Positions 1-9,582 of a stretch of 64,000 nucleotides of DNA are shown here, piece after piece (the stretch's first letter is position 1; each line of letters opens with the position of its first letter). A program made the position numbers and the translations under genes. Origin of the DNA: Paralithodes platypus (Eukaryota > Arthropoda > Malacostraca > Decapoda > Lithodidae). Under the pieces are notes generated by a model that saw nothing but the letters and a program-made list of their open reading frames with translations, did not search any database and was not told the DNA's origin. Where the stretch lies: NCBI GenBank assembly GCA_032716605.1, contig CM064506.1:22630904-22694903 (forward strand), read 5' to 3'.

Positions 1-263
1 TTCCTAGCAGGGAGAAACATATGGGCAATGCCACTGTATAATATTAACATACTACCACACATACACGCATATGTCCACACTCGTGTATTTTCAGTTCATG
101 AGGCTGCCATTCTTTAATAAACCGTTTATTATTATTATTTATTATTATTATTATTACTCTTGCACTCAATTTATCTTTTTCTCACACTCTCTCTATCATA
201 CACAATTACAGATCCACACCCACACACTCTCTCTCTGTTTTTTTCTAACACACACACACACAT
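1..263. other. Unclassified AT-rich DNA with ATT and CA runs
   Basis: No recognisable gene. There is an ATT/ATTATT run near 127-156 and short CA and TA runs near 248-270. Open frames here are translations of low-complexity sequence. Confidence 0.6.
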
Positions 264-270
264 ATATATA

Positions 271-350
<80 letters not shown>
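271..350. repeat. (CT)n microsatellite, about 80 bp
   Basis: Nearly perfect CT dinucleotide run followed directly by a short (CA)n run. It generates spurious Leu/Ser and Arg/Glu repeat frames on both strands. Confidence 0.98.
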
Positions 351-351
<1 letters not shown>

Positions 352-362
<11 letters not shown>

Positions 363-595
363 ACATCTCCCAGAGCCTCCTTGCCTGGAATATGGCCTCA
401 CACTTTCCAAATATGCCTCTCACACCTCTCCACCGTGCATTATTCATTAGGCCAAATGTCACCCCCCTACACATCCACCTTTCATGCCTCTCTCTCACAC
501 ACTCTACCGGGACTCCAAAGATACGTACAGTTGCCTCACACGTCTACATGGTACAGGATTGTTTGTATTGTATTACTTTTAGCTATTCATGAGTC
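352..595. other. Unclassified DNA
   Basis: C-rich, CT/CA-biased sequence with no motif I recognise and no match to the repeat families of this window. Confidence 0.5.
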
Positions 596-750
596 TTTAA
601 ACCTTACAGTACCGGCGACGTCTGTTTGTTTTAATTTCAGCTGCATATAGACTATTTTATAACACTTAGAAAGGATATATGGTAGCTAAAGAGATTAATT
701 GAGACAGTCTGTAATCTGTTAATGGGTAGATATCGTTCCTAAGTACTCAT
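596..750. mobile_element. TTAA-A MITE, truncated copy
   Basis: Starts near TTTAA and carries the family end ACAGTACCGGCGACGTC, then the interior (GGATATATGGTAGCTAAA, ATTGAGACAGTCTG). It lacks the matching right end, so it is truncated. Confidence 0.65.
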
Positions 751-846
751 AACCAATCGCATGCAAATATACAATGCATATTAACACCGTTATCTATCTA
801 TTCTGCTCATAAGCCCGGTGATAATGGATGCAGAATTTTGGCTTGT

Positions 847-1075
847 CAATTGACCACTTGTAGGTTTCAGGCTATAAGGAAGTTGGAGCCACAGGCATGG
901 AAATTTAGCAGAATTAACAACTAAAATACGTTTCTAGTACATTTATAAATACATAAAACCAAATCAATCATATGTCGTATCCATCAGAAACATATATCAT
1001 TATTGTACTTCTGTTTAGTATCGATGTTTACGGCTCGAACTTCCTTATAGCCTCAAACTCGCAAGCGGTCAATTC
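847..1075 (+). mobile_element. MITE-E, near full-length copy
   Basis: About 229 bp with inverted ends. The left end reads CAATTGACCACTTG and the right end GCAAGCGGTCAATT. Subterminal GGCTATAAGGAAGTTGGAGC is mirrored near the right end. No coding capacity. Three other copies (8.2, 31.9 and 41.4 kb) share the interior. Confidence 0.8.
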
Positions 1076-1201
1076 CATAATATCCTTTTGAGTTCAAACA
1101 AACATCCCTATTTAATATTCAATTATTCATAGGCATTCAATATAGTCAATAATGTCCTGGTAGTCCCAATTATAAGGTCTGTATATGGTTTCATGTATAA
1201 T

Positions 1202-1407
1202 GAAACCCTTCTGTACAGGCGACGTCCCTTTAATTTTGTTCTAGCTATATTTAGGCGATTTTGAGCAGTTTAATACAAATATGTGATATTAAAAAGGGTT
1301 AGGTGAGATAGTTTGAAGCGTGTTACTTGCTGGTGGCTCATATTAAGTTGCATAAAATCATCTAGTAGTAGCCAGAATAAAGTTAAAAGGACGGCACCGT
1401 TACTGAA
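1202..1407 (+). mobile_element. TTAA-A MITE, right end interrupted
   Basis: Has the family left end CCCTTCTGTACAGGCGACGT and the palindromic interior. It reaches AAGGACGGCACCGTTACTGA and is then cut by the AAC-tailed retroelement that follows, so the usual GGGGTTAA end is missing. Confidence 0.75.
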
Positions 1408-1624
1408 TTGCTGAGGGACACAGGGCCTTATTAGGTGGGCTTTGGAGTCCCAGGCGTTTCCACACCCTCCTCAGCCCCTCGCCTGGGAGCGACTTTTCAC
1501 CTGGGCTTTCTTAGTGGTAAGCAGGAAGGATTCTGCGGGGGCACTCAGTTATGGCCTTGACCTTGCTCGGGACCTTGGGGCTGTTCGGTCAGACAGTCTG
1601 GGGAACAACAACAACAACAACTGA
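1406..1624 (+). mobile_element. AAC-tailed retroelement 3' end, 5'-truncated copy
   Basis: About 220 bp alignable to 57.38-57.60 kb, ending in an (AAC)n tail (GGGGAACAACAACAACAAC). The common 3' end, different 5' breakpoints and simple-sequence tail fit a 5'-truncated non-LTR retrotransposon. No reverse transcriptase motif is visible in this short piece, so the class is an inference. Confidence 0.6.
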
Positions 1625-1783
1625 TGGCATGAGGGTTGAGGTTTATGCCTTCCATTTGTTTTCATTCCGTACCGTATATCATTATTTATTTTCGCATGTG
1701 CAGTCTTGGTATCATTAGCAGGTGTACGGTGAGAATCCTTCTAAAAGAACAAACGTTTACATGCTCGTTGCTTGGGACTTCAT

Positions 1784-2114
1784 TAGAGGGGAGATTTTCA
1801 CAGGAGCGTTATTTTCTGAACCCCTTACTCTCTAATGTTTAACCCCATTATTTAGGAGATCCTAAGACGTTCGCCTCGTTAGTTTGGCAAGTTCCATTAC
1901 TGTCAATTTTAAGACATGTGCCATTTATGAGTATTTTTTTCTTGAGCGATAGCAAGCCTGTATTTCATGAGGAGCCGGCCTTCGACCGGAATTTTTTGTT
2001 CACGAAAAATGTACACATTTATCTCGAATAGGGGTCTTGCAGGTATTTTTTTAAAGCTTGATGGAGGTCTTGGGAGAAAACTAAAAACTTCGAAAATATT
2101 TGGGCCCTTAAGAT
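1784..2114 (+). mobile_element. TTAA-B MITE, diverged copy
   Basis: Carries the B sequence order: CCCTCATG-like start, CCCCATTA, GACGTTCG, CCATTTA, AGCGATAGC, CCGGCCTTCG, GAAAAATGTACA, then CTTGATGGAGGTCT. It ends at GCCCTTAA. Confidence 0.7.
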
Positions 2115-2159
2115 GATTGCTTCGCGATGATGGAGGAGTATTTCGCTTCTAGTTGTAAA

Positions 2160-2299
2160 ACTCACTCACACACACACGTACACACACACACACACACGTA
2201 CACACACACACACACACCACACGTACACACACACACACACCACACGTACACACACACACGTACACACACACACACACACAGTTACACACACACACACAG

Positions 2300-2331
<32 letters not shown>

Positions 2332-2332
2332 T
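2160..2332. repeat. Interrupted (CA)n microsatellite
   Basis: CA run broken by regular GTA and GTTA interruptions (CACACGTACACACAC), giving a short higher-order pattern. Open frames on both strands here are repeat translations. Confidence 0.95.
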
Positions 2333-2430
2333 CCCCAGAGTATCTGGTGTTGTACTGAGGGAAGAATACAAAAAAGCAACCAAACACGAACTGTCCCTTA
2401 TATAACCCTAGCGCGCAGAGGCCAAAGGGC

Positions 2431-2541
2431 GGGGGGGGGGGGGGGGCACCTCTATCAAACTCCCAGGTACTATGTGTGAGGTGTCTGCGTCGATCCCCTC
2501 TCTCTCTCGATGCCAACTATATTATGTACAACCTGACTTCC
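2431..2541 (+). repeat. G-run repeat unit, copy 1
   Basis: A poly-G run followed by CACCTCTATCAAACTCCCAG and a stretch alignable to 2950-3053. It ends at a TTAA where a TTAA-B element begins. Confidence 0.55.
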
Positions 2542-2919
2542 TTAAGGGGGGATGGGCGAATTTATTTGCTTCAATATTTATATTTTTATTATTTCTTTTG
2601 TCTCCTCCCTAGACCTCCATTAAACTTAAAACAAAACCAAAACACCGCCTAGACCCCTCCTTCAAGATTAATTTGTACATTATGTCCGTAGAAACTCTCC
2701 GGGCCGAAGGCCGGTTCCTCATAAAAATATACACTTGCTATCGTTCGCCTGAATAAAATCGAGACCTAAATGGCATGAAAGATCTTACATTTTTCAAAGA
2801 AATGGGGCGAAAGGTGTTAAAATCGCCAAACTAATGAGCCAAACGTCTTAAAATTTCAAAACGAATGTGGCTAAACGCGATGGAGAAGGGGGGCCAGGAA
2901 AAAATCACCATACCACCTT
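2542..2919 (-). mobile_element. TTAA-B MITE
   Basis: Starts TTAAGGGGGGATGGGC and follows the reverse B order: CTAGACCTCCAT, GGCCGAAGGCC hairpin, TCGAGACCTAAATGGCA, AAATGGGGCGAAAGG, GAGAAGGGGGGCCAG. The far end is eroded (ACCACCTTAT). Confidence 0.75.
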
Positions 2920-2949
2920 ATCCTCTTGAGGATGTGTGTGTGTGTGTAT

Positions 2950-3053
2950 GGGGGGGGTGGGGGGGGCGCACCTCTGTCAAACTCCCAGGAACTGTGTGGC
3001 TACGTGCCCGGGGAGCGTCGACCCCTTCTCGGTGCCTTATGTATAGCACTATC
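2950..3053 (+). repeat. G-run repeat unit, copy 2
   Basis: Poly-G run followed by CACCTCTGTCAAACTCCCAG and a CGTCGACCCC block, alignable to 2431-2541. It ends at a TTAA where a TTAA-C element begins. Confidence 0.55.
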
Positions 3054-3438
3054 TTAAGGGGGGTGACCTGATTTTTGTTATTTCTGTCATTTTCTCTCTT
3101 TTTCTGGCTTGTATCCATTCGGCCCCATTCAGCCAACTGTTTTAAGACGTTTATCCCCATCTAGGTGTCGATTTCTTCCTGGCGAGCGATAGCGAGCCAG
3201 CATTATATAAAGAAATCCGGCTTCGCCGGAGAAATTTTTCTATCGAAAAATGTACAAATTTAGCCTGCTGTCAAACATAAATAAAAAATATGCTGGCTCG
3301 CTACCGCTCACCAGTACAAAATTGAGACCTGGATCGGGATAAACGTCTTAATTAAAACAGTAGACTGAATGGGCCCAAATGGATACAAGCCAGAGAAAGA
3401 TAGAAAAGGACAGAACAAAAACAGGTCACCCCCCTTAA
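3054..3438 (+). mobile_element. TTAA-C foldback MITE, complete
   Basis: 385 bp bounded by TTAA, with ends TTAAGGGGGGTGACCTG and CAGGTCACCCCCCTTAA. Long inverted arms hold GTATCCATTCGGCCCCATTC and AAGACGTTTATCCCCATC, mirrored on the right. The centre has CCGGCTTCGCCGG and a TTTTTC/GAAAAA hairpin. No coding capacity. Confidence 0.88.
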
Positions 3439-3700
3439 GAGGTTAGTGGTTACTTGTTGGTCTATTTATATATTTATTCTCTGTATTTGATAGTTTCCTG
3501 GCTAGACCTCCATCAAGCTTAAAAAACACAAGCCCTTGAACCCCCCGCCCCCTCAAGATAAATTTTTACATTTTTCTACCAAAAAATGTCCCGGCCTTTC
3601 CTCTTAAAATTACAGGCTCGCTGTCGCTTGCCTGGAAAAAAATCGAAGCCTAAATGGCACGAAAGGTCTTAATATTGACAGAAAAAGGCCAAAAGCTTCT
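3435..3700 (-). mobile_element. TTAA-B MITE, truncated
   Basis: Begins at the same TTAA that ends the preceding C element. It carries CTAGACCTCCATCAAGCTT, the hairpin region and TAAATGGCACGAAAGGTCTT, then loses similarity near 3700. Confidence 0.7.
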
Positions 3701-4106
3701 GAAGTCCTATTTTAACTAATTAACTGACAAATTTGTCTACAGCCCTTACGCCGTTTTTGCCTGTCGCCTAAATGACATGTCGAGATAAACTTGTACATTT
3801 TCGGTAGAAATAACTAATCAGGCAATTGATATATGGGATGCATTTGCCTGTTAACTGAATTTTAGAAGTCATAAATTCCTGACAATTCGTAGAACTAAAA
3901 GTAGAGGGGCTTGTAATTGATACTGCAATAGATACTGCCAAAGAATATGTTGTAGGGTATTATAAAGTAGGAATTAAAAGTCGCGGAACACCATTACAAA
4001 TCTCATATACCGTAGATTGTGTCCATTGTATGGGCATGTAATATCTCTATGAAGCTCCTGAACAAGGTTTTCAAAGCCAAACTTTGTTCACGCATGTTAT
4101 TTTGTC
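3701..4106. other. Unclassified DNA
   Basis: About 400 bp with no match to the window's repeat families and no convincing coding frame. Confidence 0.5.
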
Positions 4107-4212
4107 TATGTGACTGAAGGAAACAAATGGCAGGAAGTGTTCCCCCCCCCCCCCCATCCATCCATCCCCCCACCCCTAGGTTGAAAGAGTGACAGAGAGC
4201 CAGCATCAAGGT
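4107..4212 (-). mobile_element. LINE 3' end fragment
   Basis: TATGTGACTGAAGGAAACAA, a C-run, then TTGAAAGAGTGACAG match the 3' terminal stretch of the LINE copies at 42.4 and 55.1 kb in reverse orientation. Only about 100 bp remains, with no coding motif. Confidence 0.6.
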
Positions 4213-4259
4213 ACGTTAGCGGTAATTTAGGTGTGTGGGAAAGAAGTGTGATGTGCTTG

Positions 4260-4595
4260 TTAAGGGGAGGTTTTTAGTGTGTTTCCTAGACTTCCATCAA
4301 GCTTGAAATTACTCTCCCTTGACCCCCTTTCAAGATAAATTTGTACATTTATCGCTAGAAAAATGTCCCGGCCGAAGGCCGATTCCTCTTAAATTACAGG
4401 CTCGCTATCGCTCGCCAGGAAAAAATCGACACCTAAATGGCACTAAAGGTCTTAAAAGTGACATAAATGGGGTGAAAGTTCTTAAAATCGCCAAACTAAT
4501 GGGGCGAACGTCTTAAAATCAGAAAAACAATGGGGCTAAACATGAGGGAAAAAGGAGTCAAGAAAAAAATCCCTCAAGTGGAAATCTCCCCTTAA
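4260..4595 (-). mobile_element. TTAA-B MITE, short subfamily, complete
   Basis: 336 bp, TTAA to TTAA. One end starts TTAAGGGGAGGTTTTTAG and the other ends CAAGTGGAAATCTCCCCTTA. The hairpin GGCCGAAGGCC and GGCTCGCTATCGCTCGCC are intact. The same length and ends recur at 28.0, 47.1, 50.0, 57.7 and 59.8 kb. Confidence 0.88.
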
Positions 4596-4958
4596 GGGGG
4601 TAGTGCTTGTTTTGGGGGGTCTATGTATATTTTTATTGATCTAATTTTGAGTTTCCTCGCTGGACTTCCATCAAACTTAAAATAACACTCCCTAGACCCC
4701 CTTTCAAGATAAATTTGTTAAATTTTTCGGTAGACAAATGTTCCAGCCGAATGCCGGTTCCTTCTATAATGACAGGCTCGCTATTGCTCGCCAGGAAAAT
4801 AGCGACACCTAAATGGCACGAAAGGTCTTAATGTTGACAAAGAAATGGGGTGAAAGGTCACAAAATCGTTAAACTAATGGAACGAACGTATTAAAATCCT
4901 AAAAGTAATATGCTAAACATGAGGGAGAAAGGGGTCCAGACGACTGCTTCCTCCTTAA
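4592..4958 (-). mobile_element. TTAA-B MITE, GTAGTGC subfamily
   Basis: Starts TTAAGGGGGTAGTGCTTG at the TTAA shared with the previous element and ends at a TTAA shared with the TTAA-D element. The core and hairpins are recognisable. Confidence 0.82.
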
Positions 4959-5189
4959 CCCTTTCACGCACATATGACACAGAGGTTGCCAGATTACCAA
5001 TAAGAAATAGAGTTCTCTCACTCTTATAATTACCTCTTCAAAATTAATTTTCTGCCCACAGGTAACTCAAAGACAATTGCAGAGGTTGAAGGAACTAAAC
5101 TAAAGGTTTCTAAATACCCCTGATGGTAACAAAGGCTTTAAAGTATCCCTAATAGGATCAAACTCGCGTCATATGTCGGAGAGGGTTAA
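4955..5189 (+). mobile_element. TTAA-D MITE, complete copy 1
   Basis: 235 bp from TTAACCCTTTCACGCA to GTCGGAGAGGGTTAA, about 90 percent identical by eye to 12723-12957. The ends are weakly inverted (TTAACCCT). No coding capacity. Confidence 0.8.
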
Positions 5190-5267
5190 ACACGAGAAGA
5201 GCAATATTGGATACGCGGAGGTGTGTCATGACTCTTGAACGCGCCTGTACAACTTAATATAAAAAAA

Positions 5268-5271
5268 TAAA

Positions 5272-5300
<29 letters not shown>
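5268..5300. repeat. AAT/A-rich simple repeat
   Basis: AAT trinucleotide run grading into poly-A. Confidence 0.9.
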
Positions 5301-5302
<2 letters not shown>

Positions 5303-5446
5303 TCAGTGAAAAATTAGCCCCGCGTCCGGCCCCTTGATTTATAAACGCTCTTACTCAAAGCTAGAACCTTTTATAAATACATTTTTTTTTTGCGAGCGTT
5401 GCTTTATAGGGCCTTCCTCGGTGATTAAGTACCGAATCCTTAATTA

Positions 5447-5794
5447 TTAAGGGGACATTATTGTATGTATGTATTTATTTTATATTATCACTGGTATATA
5501 CTGTATATATATATATTTGTTTTAGTTTGCTTCCTAGACCTCTATCAAGCTTTTAAAAAGACCATGCCCCCAAAACCCTTCTAGATATATTTTTACATTT
5601 CTCGGAAGAATAAACCCGGTTCCTCCTAAATTACAGGCTCGCTATCGGCCGCCAATAAAAAATCGACACCTTAATCCCACGAAAGGTCTTAATATTGACA
5701 AAGAAATGAGGCAAAATATATACATTTGAAAACTAATGGAGCTAAACATGAAAGAGAAGGGGGTTCAGGAGAAAATACTAATACTTGCCCTTAA
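5447..5794 (-). mobile_element. TTAA-B MITE
   Basis: TTAA at both ends. CCTAGACCTCTATCAAGCTT is near the left, GGCTCGCTATCG in the core and GGGGGTTCAGGAG near the right. The hairpin is partly eroded. Confidence 0.75.
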
Positions 5795-5837
5795 ACACGG
5801 GTCTTTGTTCAGGTGTGTTATTGCTTGGCGCCGTGAT

Positions 5838-6500
5838 TAAATGGTGTATATATATTGTTAAGGGGGTAGTGCTTGGTTTAAATGGTGTATATATATTGTT
5901 AAGGGGGTAGTGCTTGGTTTAAATGGTGTATATTGTTAAGGGGGTAGTGCTTGGTTTAAATGGTGTATATTGTTAAGGGGGTAGTGCTTGGTTTAAATGG
6001 TGTATATATATTGTTAAGGGGGTAGTGCTTGGTTTAAATGGTGTATGTTGTTAAGGGGGTAGTGCTTGGTTTAAATGGTGTATATATATTGTTAAGGGGG
6101 TAGTGCTTGGTTTAAATGGTGTATGTTGTTAAGGGGGTAGTGCTTGGTTTAAATGGTGTATGTTGTTAAGGGGGTAGTGCTTGGTTTAAATGGTGTATAT
6201 ATATTGTTAAGGGGGTAGTGCTTGGTTTAAATGGTGTATATATATTGTTAAGGGGGTAGTGCTTGGTTTAAATGGTGTATGTTGTTAAGGGGTAGTGCTT
6301 GGTTTAAATGGTGTATATTGTTAAGGGGGTAGTGCTTGGTTTAAATGGTGTATATATATTGTTAAGGGGGTAGTGCTTGGTTTAAATGGTGTATATATAT
6401 TGTTAAGGGGGTAGTGCTTGGTTTAAATGGTGTATATTGTTAAGGGGTAGTGCTTGGTTTAAATGGTTATATTGTTAAGGGGGTAGGGCTTGGTTTAAAT
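5838..6500. repeat. Minisatellite built from a TTAA-B terminus (about 17 units)
   Basis: Units of 35-41 bp read TTAAGGGGGTAGTGCTTGG, then TTTAAATGGTGTATATATATTG with variable TA length. The first part equals the outer end of the B elements at 4592 and 28876. Every unit carries a TTAA. The flanks of the array are not B sequence. Confidence 0.92.
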
Positions 6501-6705
6501 GATGGTGATAGTAGTAATGATGATGGTGATAGTAGTAGTGATGATGGTGATAGTAGTAGTGATGATGGTGGTAATAGTAGTGATGATGGTAACTCATCGC
6601 AGAGTTGGGTATGCTGTTTTGCTTTTGGGCACAGCGGCACTTCTACTTTATTATTATTATTATTATTATTGGTATTAGTATTAGTATTAGTATTAGTATT
6701 AGTAA
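6499..6705. repeat. (GATGGTGATAGTAGT)n, (ATT)n and (ATTAGT)n simple repeats
   Basis: A degenerate 18-bp GATGATGGTGATAGTAGT run, about 50 bp of intervening sequence, then ATT and ATTAGT runs. The Asp/Ser-rich frame across it is a repeat translation. Confidence 0.9.
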
Positions 6706-6719
6706 TATTTTAGAAAGCA

Positions 6720-6936
6720 TAAAGCAGGTATCCCACGAGAGCTTTTATAGTCAACAATCGATGGTCAACATTTTTCTGGCAACATTTCTGGGATATTTTG
6801 CAGTGGCATCGGAAACTAGACTGAATGTAGAGTAATGTGGGAATATGAATGATATAATATATCTACCTCATTAGCTGCCAGAGGAGTGTGAAGGATACAT
6901 GTTGAGGGAAAAAGTGCTCGTGTGATATCGGCTTAA
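6720..6936 (+). mobile_element. MITE-F, copy 1
   Basis: About 215 bp with inverted ends AAGCAGGTATCCCACGAGAG and CTCGTGTGATATCGGCTT. The interior (CAACATTTTTCTGGCAACAT, ATCGGAAACTAGACTGA) matches the reverse complement of 51.19-51.40 kb. Confidence 0.75.
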
Positions 6937-7311
6937 AGGGGCCCACCTCGTATTTTTGTTCTCTCTCTCCCTCTCTCTCTGGGTTGTATTCATTTGGCCC
7001 CATTCAGCCTATTGTTTTAAGACGTTTCTCCCGATCCAGGTGCCGATTATTTCCTTGCGAGGTATAGCGAGCCAGCATATTTTTAAAAATGGTTTTGACA
7101 GCAGGCTAAATTTGTACATTTTTCGGTAGAAAAATGTCTCTGGCGAAGCCGGATTTCTCCATACCAATGCTGGCTCACTATCGCTAGCAAGGAAAAAATC
7201 GACCCTTGGATGGGGATAAACGTCTATAAACAGTAGGCTGACTGGGGCCGAATGGATACAAACCAGAGAAAGAAAGAAAAGGAGATAAATAAAGCAAGTC
7301 ACCCCCCTTAG
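6933..7311 (-). mobile_element. TTAA-C foldback MITE
   Basis: Begins TTAAAGGGGCCCACCTCG inside the end of MITE-F and ends ACCCCCCTTAG. The inverted arms and core (GTACATTTTTCGGTAGAAAA, GGCGAAGCCGG) are present in reverse orientation. Confidence 0.82.
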
Positions 7312-7498
7312 GACAGACTGCAATACACACTACACCTCAAAACAAGAGCAAACCAATTATCAACAGACAATACCACCAACAAACAAGTTAAACAAGCAAA
7401 CAAAAACAAAAACGAAAAAATGGAAGACCAAAATAATGAATACTAACTCATAAAAAAACGAAAAACATATTCTAGTGCATATATTTTATCCATATTTA
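7312..7498. other. Unclassified A-rich DNA
   Basis: CAAACAAAAACAAAAACGAA-type low complexity with no family match. Confidence 0.5.
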
Positions 7499-7713
7499 TT
7501 AACCTCTTCTGTACCGACGATGGTTTTTAAATATTTGTCTTGCTATATTTAAACGCCTTTGTGCAGCTTAAGAAGGATCTGTGGTTGTTAAAAGGGTTAA
7601 GTGAGATAGTTCGAAACCTGCTAATTTGGGGGGACCATTTTTAAACTGATATAAATCGTCTAATAGTAGCCAGAATAAAATTAAGAAGACGTCGCTTGTA
7701 CAGAAGGGGTTAA
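7499..7713 (+). mobile_element. TTAA-A MITE, complete
   Basis: 215 bp from TTAACCTCTTCTGTACCGAC to TACAGAAGGGGTTAA. The internal palindrome has matching TTTAAACGCCTTTGTGCAG and AAATCGTCTAATAGTAGCC arms. Its last TTAA is the first TTAA of the next C element. Confidence 0.85.
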
Positions 7714-7852
7714 GGGGGCCCACCTCGCTTTCTTTTCTCTTGCTCTCCCTCTCTCTATAGCTTGTATCAATTCGGCCCCATTCAGCCTACTGTTTTAAGA
7801 CGTTTACCCCCATCCAGGTGTCAATATTTTCCTGGCAAGCAGTAAGGAGCCA

Positions 7853-7902
<50 letters not shown>

Positions 7903-8133
7903 TTGTTTTGACAGCAAACTAAATTTGTACATTTTTCGATGGAAAAAATTATCCGGCGAAGCCGGATTTCTCCATATAATGCTGGCTCGCTGTCGCTCGC
8001 CAGGAAGAAATCGACACCTGGATGGGGATAAACGTCTTAAAACAGTTAGCTGAATGGGTCCGAATGGATACAAGCCAGGTAAAGAGAGAAAAAGAGAGAA
8101 AGATAAAAAAAAAAGCCGGTGACCCCCTTTTAA
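7710..8133 (-). mobile_element. TTAA-C foldback MITE with (TA)n expansion
   Basis: Starts TTAAGGGGGCCCACCTCG and ends GGTGACCCCCTTTTAA. The loop contains a (TA)n run of about 50 bp at 7853-7902, where other copies have only a few TA units. Confidence 0.85.
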
Positions 8134-8361
8134 TTTACAATATACATAAGGTGTACACTGTACAGGCAGATTAATTATATACCGTACTTCAAGTTGGCTT
8201 TTCAATACCAGAAACTATTTATTGACAATTGACCGCTTGCGAGTTCTTGGCTATAAGGAAGTTGGGGCCGTAAACATCGCTATAAAACAGAGGTGCTATA
8301 ATAATGTAGGTATATGATGGATATAAATTATGTTGAATTGGGTGTTATGTATTTGTTAATG

Positions 8362-8576
8362 TACAGTCGCGCTAATAAGTCATGTCCCAGCTGTCATTAC
8401 GTTTGGCTTGCTCTGTGCTGTATTAATGTCTGCCAAATGTTGAATAGGGTGGGTAAGTGTAGGAACAAGTGTGTATATTTCACTCGATATGAAGAAATGA
8501 AGCTTAGATATTGCTGATACCAATTATTGATCATAACACACTTGGTGCCGAGACATCACTTATTAGCACGATTGTA
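8362..8576 (+). mobile_element. TA-G MITE (Tc1/mariner-like ends)
   Basis: TA-flanked element of about 215 bp. The inverted ends are TACAGTCGCGCTAATAAGT and ACTTATTAGCACGATTGTA. The interior has GTTTGGCTTGCTCTGTGCTG and TGCTGATACCAATTATTG. The open frame inside is not conserved among copies, so it is not a gene. Confidence 0.8.
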
Positions 8577-8606
8577 CGACACCCGTATTCTAGCTGGTAA
8601 TTCTGC

Positions 8607-8820
8607 TTAACCCCTTCTGTACCGTCGACGTCTTTTAAATTATAGTTTAGCTATAATTAGACGATTGTTTGCTGTTTAAGAAGTATCTGTGGTAGTTAAT
8701 AGGGTTCATTTAGAAAATCTGTAGCCTCTAAATTGCGAAGTGTCTGTCATAAGCTGAATAAATCGCCTACAAATTTTCAGAACATAATGAAAAATATGTC
8801 GCCGGTACAGAAGGGGTTAA
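8607..8820 (+). mobile_element. TTAA-A MITE, complete, nested in MITE-E
   Basis: Left end TTAACCCCTTCTGTACCGTC and right end CGCCGGTACAGAAGGGGTTA. Flanked by E sequence on both sides at the TTAA boundaries. Confidence 0.87.
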
Positions 8821-9053
8821 TATCAATGTTTAAGGCTCCAACTTCCTTATAGCATGAAACTCGCAAGCGGTCAATTGTTTCCACCTTTGTCTTTGTTATG
8901 ACTTATATGCAGTTGGAATTATAATACTTCCTTTGAATAACAATATATTAATTTTATCTTGAGATGAGCATAAATTAACCAACTGACTACTAAATTCCTT
9001 ACTTAAACTTATTTAATTGTTTTTTATTGCCAGTCAGAAGGAAACAAAACATT

Positions 9054-9419
9054 TTAAGGGAATATGGGTCGTGTTTTGTGGTCCCCCTTCTTCCTCATGT
9101 TTAGTCCCATTAGTTTTCAGATTTTGTGACGTTCGGCTCATTAGTATGGCGATTTTAAGACATTTCGCCCCATTTCCTTGTCATTATTTAGACTTTTTGT
9201 GTCATTTAAGTGTCGATATTTTCTGGTAAGCGATACCGAGCCTGTATTTTTAGAAGAATCGGCCTTCGGCCGATTTTTTGTTATCGAAAAATGTACAAAT
9301 TTATCTTGAAGGAAGGTCTTGGGTTTTTTTTTTAAAGCTTGATGGAGGTCTTAGGTGGAAACTAAAAAACAAATTAATATATAAATATATAGACCAAAAA
9401 CCCAGCACTACCCCATTAA
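9054..9419 (+). mobile_element. TTAA-B MITE, complete
   Basis: TTAA to TTAA, 366 bp. Contains CCCATTAGTTTTCAGATTTT, CGGCCTTCGGCCG, ATCGAAAAATGTACAAATTT and CTTGATGGAGGTCTTAGG. Confidence 0.84.
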
Positions 9420-9582
9420 TGCAAGACAGAAGAAAGCAAATAATCTTAAACGTGTAATTTCAGTGAAGGACTTACGCGAGACAGTCTTATCATTTAGGAT
9501 ATGTCTGTCTTGGTCTTAAAAATAAAGTTGTCGAATGCTAAGCAGAAATTAACATGGCTTAAACGTAATTGAAGACATTACT

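Larger units (their letters stand above)
8226..8877 (-). mobile_element. MITE-E split by a G element and an A element
   Basis: The ends CAATTGACCGCTTGCGAG and CTCGCAAGCGGTCAATTG lie 652 bp apart, against about 229 bp in the intact copy. The extra length is explained by MITE-G at 8362-8576 and TTAA-A at 8607-8820. The E sequence resumes on both sides (GGTAATTCTGCT, then TATCAATGTTTAAGGCTCC). Confidence 0.8.

Noticed and set aside
71..650. Open frames on both strands across the first microsatellite
   Set aside because: They are Leu/Ser or Arg/Glu translations of (CT)n and extend into sequence without coding features.
1442..1624. Open frames in the AAC-tailed element as a gene
   Set aside because: The second copy at 57.4 kb does not preserve the same frame, and the frames run into the simple tail.
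4955..5189. TTAA-D as a variant of TTAA-A
   Set aside because: Only the outermost TTAACCC is shared. The interiors do not align and D lacks the full-length palindrome.
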